This document shows, piece after piece, positions 43,939-52,563 of a stretch of 64,000 nt of DNA (positions within the stretch are counted from its first letter, which is position 1; each line of letters opens with the position of its first letter). The notes under the pieces are model-generated. The model saw nothing but the letters and a program-made list of their open reading frames with translations, was not told the DNA's origin and made no database searches. The stretch is from an uncultured Clostridia bacterium (GTDB lineage Bacteria; Bacillota; Clostridia; Oscillospirales; CAG-272): contig CALXXF010000005.1 in the NCBI GenBank assembly GCA_944392615.1, positions 1 through 64,000 of the forward strand, given 5' to 3'. Position numbers and translations under genes: made by a program.

Positions 43939-44546
43939 ATAGGTCTTATCCTGCACTTTCCTTTTTCTTCATTGCTTTTTACAAGTCTGAACATTATTAT
44001 GGCAGTTATAAGCAGGTATCCGTGCATTACCCTCACTCCTCCCGGCACGAGAAACAACAGCGGTATCGCGCACAGATATGTGAATACCGTGCGGTAATAG
44101 TGAGGGGATATCACTATGAAAAGGGAGAAGAATATGAATACGGCGGCAAGGGTGGCTGCCGGAAGTATATTTGGAAACAGACCGAGCAGGCTCCCGAAGC
44201 TCACGGCAATGCCTTTTCCGCCCCTGAATCCGTGAAATACAGGAAAGGCGTGCCCGGCTACAGGCGCAGCCATTACCAGGCAGAGAAGAATATCAAATCC
44301 GGTTTTCTCCTGCCTTGTGTTCGTGTTGTAAATGAATACCGGCAGAAAGCCCTTGGCAAGGTCGCAGAAGAGCGTAAGCGCGCCGCATGCAAATCCGCCG
44401 TATCTGAATGCATTGAAGGTTCCCGGATTGTTGTCCGGGCTCTGACATGCTATGTCTCTTTTGGTGAGTATCCTGCCCCAGTATTGCGCGAACAGCAGAC
44501 TTCCGAGAAAATACCCGGCGACGGAGCATATGAGAGCTACGAGCAT
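43923..44546 (-). CDS. plsY: PlsY-like glycerol-3-phosphate acyltransferase, variant motif
   Basis: 207 residues, five membrane segments. FHGFRGGKGIAVSFG is the PlsY motif 2. Motif 1, usually S-x-N-x-G-A-x-N, is here SPDNNPGTFNAFRYGG with extra residues, a recognisable variant. PlsY transfers acyl from acyl-phosphate to glycerol 3-phosphate, the first step of phospholipid synthesis. The variant and its overlap with a glycolipid glycosyltransferase suggest a specialised lipid role. AAAGGA lies about 13 bases before the ATG, a little far. Confidence 0.85.
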   Translation of the reverse strand: MLVALICSVAGYFLGSLLFAQYWGRILTKRDIACQSPDNNPGTFNAFRYGGFACGALTLFCDLAKGFLPVFIYNTNTRQEKTGFDILLCLVMAAPVAGHAFPVFHGFRGGKGIAVSFGSLLGLFPNILPAATLAAVFIFFSLFIVISPHYYRTVFTYLCAIPLLFLVPGGVRVMHGYLLITAIIMFRLVKSNEEKGKCRIRPIWKRL

Positions 44547-44749
44547 ATGATATGGTTCAGTCCTTTCTCTGAAATGTCTTTTAACGAATGTCTTCCGGAT
44601 AATTGAATACTCTGCGTCTTGTGCTGTAATTCTAAAGAAATATTCAACGGGAATGCGATGCGTTTTTGTGCGCGTGATGCGGGGCTGAATAATGAGCTTT
44701 TAGGAGTTTTCCCGTTCACAGACGTCTCTTTTGGATTTCTGCTTCCTCA

Positions 44750-45000
44750 AATTTGTATGTCACTGTCTTTTCGGAAAAATTTCAGAAAATCCCTCCGGAC
44801 AGTTTTTCAGAAAGCGTTCTGAAAGCGTTTCCGAAGAGTCTTCCGAAAAAAACATAAAATATTTCCCGGAGTCTTTTAAAAATTCAAGAAAATTTTTCAG
44901 AGGTGTTTTTTCAGGAATTTTCAAAGAATATTTCTGCAGAATATTTCTGCAGAGCTTTTTGAAAAATCCTTTTCTGAAAATTCCGTTTTTCAGATCAGTA
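44750..45000. repeat. low-complexity A/T- and TTTCAGAAA-rich stretch
   Basis: Many overlapping variants of TTTTCAGAAA and TTTCCGAA fill this stretch, and GAATATTTCTGCA is directly duplicated near 44930. Sense-like frames in it have no ribosome site and a biased composition. I see no gene between 44547 and 45342. Confidence 0.55.
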
Positions 45001-45095
45001 CATTACAGACCTTTTGATCAGATAACCATGGCAAAGCCGGCGCGAATTGACGGCTGACAGCAAAAGACGCTATGAACCGAAAAGTTTCAGGGAAC

Positions 45096-45124
45096 TTGAA
45101 AAAGCTGAAAAAATGTGATATAAT
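45096..45124 (+). promoter_or_regulatory. promoter of the thioredoxin-reductase-like gene
   Basis: TTGAAA (45096-45101), 17 bases, TATAAT (45119-45124). It leaves a leader of about 215 bases. Confidence 0.8.
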
Positions 45125-45342
45125 CCAAAATTGAATAACGCGCAAGGACAGCAGCGTATACAGTAGCCCATGCATCAGAATATAGCATAACTCAAAATCG
45201 GTCGAAATACCATAGACAAAAAGTAAACATTGTCAACAAAACGCGAAATTTATCGGGGGAAATGGAGCTTTTTGCCTGTACGTAGCAATAAACGCCGCTT
45301 TTCTGGGAAAGTTTTGTAGTGAGACGACGGAGGAAATATTAT

Positions 45343-46260
45343 ATGGCTGACAATAGCGAAATCTGTGATGTCATCGTTGTGGGAACCGGTCCTGCCGGTA
45401 TATCCGCGGCTGTGAATCTCAAGATACTCGGAGCGGATTTTATTCTGTTCGGACATTCTTCATTGAGTGAAAAGGTTGAAAGGTCTGAGCTTATAAGAAA
45501 TTATCCCGGTTTGCCCGAAGTGACAGGTCCTGAACTTAACAGACTGTTTGCAGAGCACCTGTCGGCGGCGGGCGTTGAAATCCGGAATGAAAATGTTGTC
45601 GGAATATACGATATGGGGGACTACCTGTCTGTTTTGACGGATAAAAGAAGCGTTAACGCGTTTTCGGTAATAATCGCTTCCGGAGTACAGTCGCTCAAAC
45701 CGGCAAAGGGCGAGCTTGAATTTCTCGGCAGGGGCGTCTCGTACTGCGCCACCTGCGACGGAGAGCTGTACCGCGGAAAGAAAATAGCGGTGGTGTGCGA
45801 TTCGCCGGCCCTTGAGCACGAGGCGGTATATCTTTCCTCACTTGCAGGCTATATGTATTACTTTCCGGTCATGAAGGAGACGTCGGTCAAAGAGAGCGAC
45901 ACTCTAAGAATTGCCGGAGGAACGGTAAAAGAAGTTTCCGGGGGTATGAAGGTACAAAGCGTGATCACATCCTCCGGAGAGTCCATAGATGTGGACGGAG
46001 TTTTCTTCCTGAAGCGCTCGGTCTCTCCGTCTGCGCTGATGTTCGGTCTTGCCACTGACGAAGACGGTCACATAGTTGTCAGCAGGGATATGTCGGCTTC
46101 TGTCAGGGGATGCTTCGCCGCCGGCGACGTAACCGGAAGACCGTATCAGCTTGCCAAGGCGGCGGGAGAGGGCAACACGGCTGCTCACAGCGCTCTGGCA
46201 CTTGCAAAGCAGCGCCGTGAAGAACAAAAGCTTCAGAAAATAGAGCGTCAAAATACGTAA
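45343..46260 (+). CDS. thioredoxin-reductase-like flavoprotein lacking NADPH motifs
   Basis: 305 residues. FAD domain with GTGPAGISAA near the N-terminus and the C-terminal FAD motif GCFAAGDVTGRPYQLAKAAGEG. The redox pair is Cys135/Cys138 (YCATCDG). In the insert domain the usual GGGDSAxEEA is VCDSPALEHEA, and the HRR motif for the NADPH phosphate is missing (MYYFPVMKE). This matches the idea of ferredoxin-linked flavin thioredoxin reductases (FFTR) of Clostridia, which do not use NADPH. Electrons would then come from ferredoxin, such as that reduced by the PFOR of this window. It could also be another disulfide reductase. The start at 45343 follows GGAGGA. No thioredoxin gene is adjacent. 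Confidence 0.85.
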   Translation: MADNSEICDVIVVGTGPAGISAAVNLKILGADFILFGHSSLSEKVERSELIRNYPGLPEVTGPELNRLFAEHLSAAGVEIRNENVVGIYDMGDYLSVLTDKRSVNAFSVIIASGVQSLKPAKGELEFLGRGVSYCATCDGELYRGKKIAVVCDSPALEHEAVYLSSLAGYMYYFPVMKETSVKESDTLRIAGGTVKEVSGGMKVQSVITSSGESIDVDGVFFLKRSVSPSALMFGLATDEDGHIVVSRDMSASVRGCFAAGDVTGRPYQLAKAAGEGNTAAHSALALAKQRREEQKLQKIERQNT

Positions 46261-46339
46261 GAGCACAAAAGCGGCGTTTAAAGCGGCAGAGCGGGAGCCG
46301 GAAAAACTGCGGAGTGCCGGCGCGGCAGACCTTGCGTGG

Positions 46340-46385
46340 AAGAGCAGATACAGCGGAGCAGGAAGAGCAGATACAGCGGAGCTGA
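46340..46385. repeat. 23-bp direct repeat, 2 copies
   Basis: AGAGCAGATACAGCGGAGC occurs at 46341 and 46364. Further right, AATAGTGCxAGAGCC is duplicated near 46695 and 46714. The gap 46261-46771 otherwise shows no gene. Confidence 0.75.
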
Positions 46386-46771
46386 CAAAAACGCTTCTGC
46401 CTGTACTGCGCTCTGCATCCCATGCGGAGGAAACCGCGCATAAAACCGCGGCGGCGTGAGACATACCACACAGGCGAGTCATCAGCTTTTCACACAGACA
46501 TTGCCCCTCCGGAAAGACAGATCTGTAATTTCCGGCTTTAATACGGCATAGTATATCAGGACAGCTGCGCTGATGCGGCGGCGTGTGCAAACCGCGCCCC
46601 CGCTCACAAATGCACCACAATGCCCGTCGCCATACAAACTGCCAGCCGGCGACTGCCATGAGGCGACGGTCTGATTATCACAGGCGCTTGTGTGAATAGT
46701 GCAAGAGCCATAAATAGTGCGAGAGCCGTGAATAACGCGGGAATACAAGAGAATACAGAAGAGATGATCAG

Positions 46772-47950
46772 ATGATACTGAAACCTTATCAGAAAAGATG
46801 CTGGGCACAGATCGACCTCGACGCCGCAGCAGAAAATTTTGCAACTGTGAAAAAGGCGGCGGGTGAAAGCCAGGTTTGCTGCGTGGTGAAGGCAAACGCC
46901 TACGGTCATGGCGCAATCAGGCTGTCAAAGCTGTATGAGAGCCTCGGAGCGGGGTTTCTTGCCGTATCAAATATTGAGGAGGCGCTTCAGCTCCGGGATG
47001 CCGGAACGTCACTTCCGATACTCATTCTTGGCTATACCGACCCCGAATGTGCCGCCGTTCTTTGCGGCTCTGACATAACGCAGTGCGTGTTTTCTATCGA
47101 CTATGCACGCAGGCTTTCATCCTGCGCCGCGGCCGCCGGCGCGGTAGTAAAGGTCCACATAAAGCTCGATACGGGGATGGGACGTATAGGGTTTGAGTGC
47201 AGAGACGGCAGATTCGCCTCAGAGGAGGTGCTCTCTGTCTTTTGCCTTCCCGCCATTCAGGTTACCGGGATATTTACGCATTTCGCATCGGCAGATGAAG
47301 GAAATGGCGGAAAGGATTATACCATGTGCCAATTCTATTCTTTTACACATGCCGTAGACACTCTTGTCCGGCACGGCGCAGATCCCGGAATAAGACACTG
47401 TGCCAACAGCGCGGCAATATTTGATTATCCTCAGACGAGACTCGACATGGTACGCGCAGGAATAGTCTTATACGGGCTTGCTCCGTCGGATAAAATGAAT
47501 AATCTGCCGCATATCAAGCCGTGTCTTGAGCTGTTCAGCATAATAGACCACGTGAAGACGGTAAGAAAAAACGAGCCGGTAAGCTACGGAAGGGATTTTG
47601 TTGCCCTCCAGGACATGAAGGTGGCTACGATCCCGGTGGGCTATGCAGACGGGCTCTGGCGTTCAAATTACAGAAACGGGCTTTCAGTTTCTGTGGGTGA
47701 CGGAAGAGCGCCGGTGATAGGCCGGATATGCATGGATCAGTGTATGATAGATATAAGCGGAATAGACGGCGCGGGAGTCGGGTCTGTGGTTAAGCTTTAT
47801 GCTGCACACGGACCGAACTCGCTCGATTCGCTTGCAAAGGCAAATTCCACCATAAATTACGAGATAGCCTGTGCCGTCGGGCACAGGGTCCCGCGTGTCT
47901 ACATGCATGCCGGACGCGAGGAATCCGTTTCTGGTCTTCTTGAAATATAG
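46772..47950 (+). CDS. alr: alanine racemase
   Basis: 392 residues, normal length. It makes D-alanine for peptidoglycan. The PLP lysine is Lys40 in VVKANAYGHG. IKLDTGMGRIGF and the substrate-binding EPVSYGRDF with its catalytic Tyr follow, then PVGYADG and GRICMDQCMIDI in the C-terminal beta domain. The ribosome site before the ATG is weak (AGAAGAG). A long repeat array begins just after its stop. Confidence 0.96.
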   Translation: MILKPYQKRCWAQIDLDAAAENFATVKKAAGESQVCCVVKANAYGHGAIRLSKLYESLGAGFLAVSNIEEALQLRDAGTSLPILILGYTDPECAAVLCGSDITQCVFSIDYARRLSSCAAAAGAVVKVHIKLDTGMGRIGFECRDGRFASEEVLSVFCLPAIQVTGIFTHFASADEGNGGKDYTMCQFYSFTHAVDTLVRHGADPGIRHCANSAAIFDYPQTRLDMVRAGIVLYGLAPSDKMNNLPHIKPCLELFSIIDHVKTVRKNEPVSYGRDFVALQDMKVATIPVGYADGLWRSNYRNGLSVSVGDGRAPVIGRICMDQCMIDISGIDGAGVGSVVKLYAAHGPNSLDSLAKANSTINYEIACAVGHRVPRVYMHAGREESVSGLLEI

Positions 47951-47972
47951 AGCTGTATCGCCCGCCGCGCGC

Positions 47973-48513
47973 TATTTTTAAATAAAGAAAGACGTATATT
48001 CGCACATGCGGCATTTTTAAAAAAGGACGTATCTTCACACACGCCGGAAATTTTTAAAAAAGGACGTATCTTCAAACGCACTGAAATTTTTAAAAAAGGA
48101 CGTATCTTCACACACGCCGGAAATTTTTAAAAAAGGACGTATCTTCACACACGCCGGAAATTTTTAAAAAAGGACGTATCTTCACACACGCCGGAAATTT
48201 TTAAAAAAGGACGTATCTTCAAACGCACTGAAATTTTTAAAAAAGGACGTATCTTCAAACGCACTGAAATTTTTAAAAAAGGACGTATCTTCAAACGCAC
48301 TGAAAATTTTTAAAAAGACGTATCTTCAAACGTGCTGAAAATTTTTAAAAAGACGTATCTTCAAACGCACTGAAATTTTTTAAAAAGACGTATCTTCAAA
48401 CGCACTGAAATTTTTTAAAAAGACGTATTTTCAAACACGACGGAATTTTTTAAAAAGGACGTATCTTCAAACGTGCTGAAAGTTTTTTAAAAAGGACGTA
48501 TCTTTACACAACA
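47973..48513. repeat. 35-37 bp tandem repeat array, 15 units
   Basis: The core word GACGTAT occurs 15 times, at 47991, 48026, 48063, 48099, 48136, 48173, 48210, 48246, 48282, 48317, 48352, 48387, 48422, 48458 and 48495. Each unit has a nearly constant part of about 26 bases (AATTTTTAAAAAAGGACG followed by TATCTTCA) and a variable part of 9-10 bases, mostly CACACGCCGG or AACGCACTG. The types are clustered, as expected of expansion by slippage or unequal exchange. The array fills the whole gap between alr and the epimerase gene and ends about 10 bases before its ribosome site. Confidence 0.97.
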
Positions 48514-48533
48514 ATGTCCGGGAGGACTCAGCG

Positions 48534-49625
48534 ATGAAAAAGATAATGCTCCTTTTCGGCACGCGGCCCGAGGCCGTGAAAATGTGCCCTCTTGTCACAG
48601 AACTTAAAACCCGCAGCGGTATTGAGACCGTCGTGTGTGTAAGCGGTCAGCACAGACAAATGCTGACGGGTGTGCTTTCATCCTTCGGCGTTACAGCCGA
48701 CAGGAACATGCGCGTGATGAAAAATTCCCAGACCCTTTCCTCCCTTTTTGCAGCGGTACTTACCGGTACCCAAAAAGCCCTTGCCGATTTTCACCCTGAT
48801 GTCGTGGCGGTCCACGGAGACACGATCACCGCATTTGCAGGCGCGCTCGCATGCTTCTTTTCAGGAGTGCCGGTAGCTCATGTCGAAGCCGGTCTGCGTA
48901 CCGGCGACATGCGTTCTCCTTTTCCTGAAGAGCTTGACCGACGTGCAATAGCGCTCATGGCAAGCTATAATTTTTCCCCGACAGGGCAGGCCGCCGGCAA
49001 TCTCATAAGAGAAGGGGCCGCACCGGAGCGCGTGTGGGTGACGGGCAATACGGTCATAGACGCGCTCAGATATACGGTAAATGAAAATTATACCCACCCG
49101 GAACTCGAATGGGCATCGGGTGCTCCTCTCGTTCTCGTGACAGCGCACAGAAGGGAAAGTCTTGGCGACACTATGAGAGGAATGCTCAGAGCGGTGCGCC
49201 GCGTCGCCCTTGAAAGACCATTTGTAAGGATATTGTTTCCCGTACATATGAATCCACTTGTAAGAAAAGCGGCTGAGGAAATTCTCGGAGACCTGCCTTC
49301 CGTGCACCTCACCGGTCCCCTTGAGGTCAGGGATTTTCACAACATTCTGGCGCGCGCAAGAATTGTGCTTACAGATTCGGGAGGGGTACAGGAGGAAGCC
49401 GCCGCTCTCGGAAAACCCACGCTGGTGATGAGGGATGAAACCGAACGTCCGGAGGGGGTTGACGCCGGAGTACTGCGTGCGGTCGGAACAGACGAAAACC
49501 GGATATACCTGAATTTTATGAAGCTTCTCGATGACCCTCAGGAATATTCCTCTATGGCGCGCCCCTGCGATTCCTACGGGGACGGTTTTGCTTGCAGAAG
49601 AATAGCGGATATACTCGCGATCTGA
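48534..49625 (+). CDS. wecB: UDP-N-acetylglucosamine 2-epimerase (non-hydrolysing)
   Basis: 363 residues. It interconverts UDP-GlcNAc and UDP-ManNAc, a precursor of wall teichoic acid linkage units or capsule. Signature GTRPEAVKMCPLV at the start, VHGDTITAFAGALA, HVEAGLRTGDMRSPFPEE and DSGGVQEEAAALGKPTLVMRDETERPEG are all present. The substrate-binding residues Asp, Glu and His of the family lie in these segments. GGGAGGA precedes the ATG. It is followed 232 bases later by a UDP-sugar dehydrogenase, which would fit a ManNAc-uronate or other uronate pathway. Confidence 0.95.
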   Translation: MKKIMLLFGTRPEAVKMCPLVTELKTRSGIETVVCVSGQHRQMLTGVLSSFGVTADRNMRVMKNSQTLSSLFAAVLTGTQKALADFHPDVVAVHGDTITAFAGALACFFSGVPVAHVEAGLRTGDMRSPFPEELDRRAIALMASYNFSPTGQAAGNLIREGAAPERVWVTGNTVIDALRYTVNENYTHPELEWASGAPLVLVTAHRRESLGDTMRGMLRAVRRVALERPFVRILFPVHMNPLVRKAAEEILGDLPSVHLTGPLEVRDFHNILARARIVLTDSGGVQEEAAALGKPTLVMRDETERPEGVDAGVLRAVGTDENRIYLNFMKLLDDPQEYSSMARPCDSYGDGFACRRIADILAI

Positions 49626-49642
49626 ATCCGCACAGAGGGTCA

Positions 49643-49712
49643 GGGTACACGCACCGTTACAAAAGGGGTACACGTACCGTTACAAAGGGGGGGTACACGT
49701 ACCGGTACAGAG
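49643..49712. repeat. 22-24 bp tandem repeat, 3 copies
   Basis: GGGTACACGcACCGTTACAAA and variants start at about 49642, 49664 and 49688, between the epimerase and the dehydrogenase genes. The units include the short palindrome GGTACACGTACC-like words. Confidence 0.8.
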
Positions 49713-49857
49713 GGGCATGGTATGCGCACCCATACCATGTATACACCGAGCAAAGCCGTGCTGAGTGGGCGGCAGCCGACAGTGCGCCGAACATATTCAG
49801 CATATTAGTAAAACGTATGTACAGAAAGAATAAAGTTGCAGACAAAGGAGTGTTTGA

Positions 49858-51042
49858 ATGAAGATTGCGATTGCAGGGACAGGATATGTCGGGCTTTCTG
49901 TTGCAGTGCTTCTGGCACAGTATAACGACGTCACTGCAGTGGACATCCTTCCGGAAAAGGTTGAGCTGATAAACAAAGGGAAATCACCGATAAAAGACAG
50001 GGAAATAGAGGAATTTCTTGCTTCCGGGCGGCTTTCGCTCACTGCCACTTCCGACGACGGCGAGGCTTACACAGGCGCTGATTTTGTCGTCATATCCACA
50101 CCGACAGATTACGACACGGAGCTGAACTGCTTTGACACGTCCTCTGTAGAGTCGGTTATAGACAGGGTGATGCTGTTCAATCCCGACGCGGTTATGGTGG
50201 TGAAATCGACCGTCCCCGTAGGATTCACCGAGAGCATCCGCAGAAAAAAAGGATGTAAGAAAATATTGTTCAGTCCTGAGTTTCTGCGCGAGGGCAGAGC
50301 GCTTTACGACAACCTCCATCCAAGTCGCATAATAGTCGGATATCCGGATAAAGACGCCGCTCTTTCCGGTCCTGCTGAGATTTTTGCCGGACTTCTTGCG
50401 CAGGGGGCGGCGGACGAAAATCCTGAGATACGCATAATGAACGCGACAGAGGCGGAAGCTGTAAAGCTGTTTGCAAATACCTATCTTGCTCTCAGAGTGT
50501 CCTTCTTCAACGAGCTGGATACTTACGCCGCGGTGAGGGGGCTCGATTCCGGGGCAATAATAGAAGGAGTGGGGCTTGACCCCCGCATCGGTATGCATTA
50601 CAACAATCCTTCTTTCGGCTACGGCGGTTATTGTCTTCCCAAGGATACAAAGCAGCTTCTTGCAAACTACAGAGACGTTCCGCAGAATATAATATCTGCC
50701 ATAGTTTCGGCAAACAGCACCCGCAAGGACTTCATAGCAGAGCAGGTGCTCGCGCGTCATCCGCGCGTGGTAGGGGTTTACCGGCTGACAATGAAGGAGG
50801 GCAGCGACAACTTCCGTCAGAGCTCTGTACAGGGAGTCATGAAGAGGATAAAGGAAAAAGGCGCGGAGGTAATAATATATGAGCCGGTGCTCAGGCAGGA
50901 TGCCTTTATGGGCAGCCGGGTCGTGCGCGATCTTTCGGAATTCAAAAGGCTCTCCGACGTCATAATAGCGAACAGATACAACGAGGAAATAAAGGACTGC
51001 ATGGACAAGGTGTACACAAGGGATATTTATTACAGAGACTGA
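49858..51042 (+). CDS. UDP-glucose/UDP-ManNAc-type sugar dehydrogenase
   Basis: 394 residues, short-form UDP-sugar dehydrogenase that oxidises a UDP-hexose to the uronate with two NAD. The Rossmann motif [10 protein letters not shown] is at residues 7-16. [18 protein letters not shown], the catalytic-loop [14 protein letters not shown] and the nucleophile Cys259 in [12 protein letters not shown] are seen. The C-terminal UDP-binding domain is present. The FGYGGYC context and length are like UDP-glucose dehydrogenases from clostridial and Klebsiella lineages. Its position after the UDP-GlcNAc epimerase also allows UDP-ManNAc as substrate. AAAGGAG precedes the ATG by 7 bases. Confidence 0.93.
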   Translation: MKIAIAGTGYVGLSVAVLLAQYNDVTAVDILPEKVELINKGKSPIKDREIEEFLASGRLSLTATSDDGEAYTGADFVVISTPTDYDTELNCFDTSSVESVIDRVMLFNPDAVMVVKSTVPVGFTESIRRKKGCKKILFSPEFLREGRALYDNLHPSRIIVGYPDKDAALSGPAEIFAGLLAQGAADENPEIRIMNATEAEAVKLFANTYLALRVSFFNELDTYAAVRGLDSGAIIEGVGLDPRIGMHYNNPSFGYGGYCLPKDTKQLLANYRDVPQNIISAIVSANSTRKDFIAEQVLARHPRVVGVYRLTMKEGSDNFRQSSVQGVMKRIKEKGAEVIIYEPVLRQDAFMGSRVVRDLSEFKRLSDVIIANRYNEEIKDCMDKVYTRDIYYRD

Positions 51043-51280
51043 AAGCGGGAACTGAAACCGAGTCTGAAAGCCGGGACTGAAGGCTGAGCGGCGCGTATCG
51101 TCTGCCCGGCACCGTCTTCTGTTCTTCTTTTTGAAAGTTTTGCTCCTGAAAACGTATACCCCGGATAGATCAATAAAATCTGGATAAGCAGAGAAGAGGG
51201 CAAGACCAAAGCTGACACGAAAACAAAAAACACATACAAAAGGACGAAAAACAAAAAAACCGGAAAAACCAAAAAACGAA

Positions 51281-51320
51281 AAAACCGGAAGACCGCAAAA
51301 AGCGGACCTCCGGTTTTTTT
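51281..51320 (-). terminator. terminator of tRNA-Ala
   Basis: On the minus strand AAACCGGA, inner GTCCGC and a TTTTT loop with GCGGTC, then TCCGGTTTTTTCG. The bases 51180-51280 before it are A-rich with repeated AAAACCGGAAAAAC-like words. Confidence 0.85.
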
Positions 51321-51338
51321 CAGCGTTTTCAGCTTTTT

Positions 51339-51414
<76 letters not shown>

Positions 51415-51443
51415 GTAAAACTGTACGCGGCGCTGACTTACAG

Positions 51444-51472
51444 AGTATAACACAGAATGCGCTGTTTGTCAA
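51444..51472 (-). promoter_or_regulatory. consensus promoter of tRNA-Ala
   Basis: On the minus strand TTGACA (51472-51467), 17 bases, TATACT (51449-51444), 30 bases before the tRNA. The rest of 51473-51729 holds no gene. Confidence 0.88.
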
Positions 51473-51729
51473 GTGCCTTTTTTCTGTTTGTCAGGTGCTT
51501 TTTTTGATATGAGCGGAACGGGCGGATAAATATGCCTCTGAAAGCCAAGTGCTTTACACGGCGGCGCGCCCGGCTAAAACAGCGTTTTTTATCTTGACTC
51601 CGGTACCCTGCAATATCGCAAAACTCCTTGACGAGGCGCGCGATTTATGGTACAATACGCTGATGTAATATTTTTTCCTGACGTTGATGTGCGGCTATAT
51701 GCGGCAACGCTCTCTGCCGCATTCTGGAG

Positions 51730-52239
51730 GTGAGCGATACGGTAATAATCGGAATAGATCCGGGAATAGCGATAGTCGGATACGGCGTTATAGAATATTC
51801 GCGCAACAAATTCCGCACGCTTGCCTACGGTGCGCTTACCACTCCTGCACACACGCCCGTCGAATACCGCCTGTCCCTGATATACAACGACATGAATCTG
51901 CTTCTCGACAAGTACAAGCCCGACGAGATGGCTATAGAGGAGCTCTTTTTCAACAGCAATACCACTACCGCTATATCGGTTGCCGAAGCAAGAGGCGTCA
52001 TCCTGCTTTCGGCTGCAAGAAAATCGGTGGCAGTGAGCGAATATACTCCGCTCCAGGTCAAACAGTCGGTGGTCGGATACGGCAAGGCGGATAAAAAGCA
52101 GGTCATACTTATGGTCAAGACGATACTGGGACTCGACAAGGTGCCGAAACTCGACGACACAGCTGACGCCCTTGCTATAGCCATATGCCATGCCCACAGC
52201 GGCGCCTCCAGGCTGAAGGGATTTTACAATATAGTCTGA
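51730..52239 (+). CDS. ruvC: Holliday junction resolvase RuvC
   Basis: About 166-169 residues, RNase H-like fold. Catalytic acids: Asp in IGIDPGIAIVGYG, Glu in MAIEELFFNSNTT, and two Asp in KLDDTADALAIAICH. It cuts the junctions moved by RuvAB. The start is odd. A GTG at 51730 overlaps the only strong ribosome site (GGAGGTGA, 51726-51733), whereas an in-frame ACG at 51739 lies 8 bases past GGAGG and would give the normal N-terminus MVIIGIDPG. I give the GTG as the outer limit. It is followed by ruvA and ruvB in the same direction. Confidence 0.93.
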   Translation: MSDTVIIGIDPGIAIVGYGVIEYSRNKFRTLAYGALTTPAHTPVEYRLSLIYNDMNLLLDKYKPDEMAIEELFFNSNTTTAISVAEARGVILLSAARKSVAVSEYTPLQVKQSVVGYGKADKKQVILMVKTILGLDKVPKLDDTADALAIAICHAHSGASRLKGFYNIV

Positions 52240-52563
52240 GCCGTCCTTGCAACACGGTTTTGGCAAGCATTGTTTTTGCAAGACGGTTTTGGTAAGGACT
52301 GTCCGGGTAAATATGATCTCATGCAAAAATTTTCAGCTGCGGCCGACCGTGCCCAGGATACCGCGTGTCGGAAGGCAAAAGCCTTCGGTGCGGTTGGGGC
52401 TTTTTCGGTACAGTACCGAATGTGCGCGCGGCAGGTTCAGGCAGGGCTCTGCCATGAATCGCCGGACAGGCTGCGATGCCCGCGCGGCAGGGACTTGTAC
52501 CGCCGCCGGTCATTTTTACTGCTCACTTGTTTTATGACTTGTTTATGAAAGGTATATTTTCGT
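52240..52563. other. ruvC-ruvA spacer with a short duplicate
   Basis: TTGCAAxACGGTTTTGGxAAG occurs twice (about 52248 and 52278). A hairpin-forming GC-rich stretch follows. I see no gene in the 324 bases, and readthrough from ruvC to ruvA is possible. Confidence 0.45.

Noticed and set aside
44731-45057. 108-codon open frame
   Set aside because: Phe/Lys/Ser-biased product of the low-complexity stretch, with no ribosome site.
47973-48513. CRISPR array or plasmid-type iterons
   Set aside because: The variable parts are only 9-10 bases and recur between units, and there are no cas genes. There is also no rep gene, DnaA-box cluster or other origin sign.
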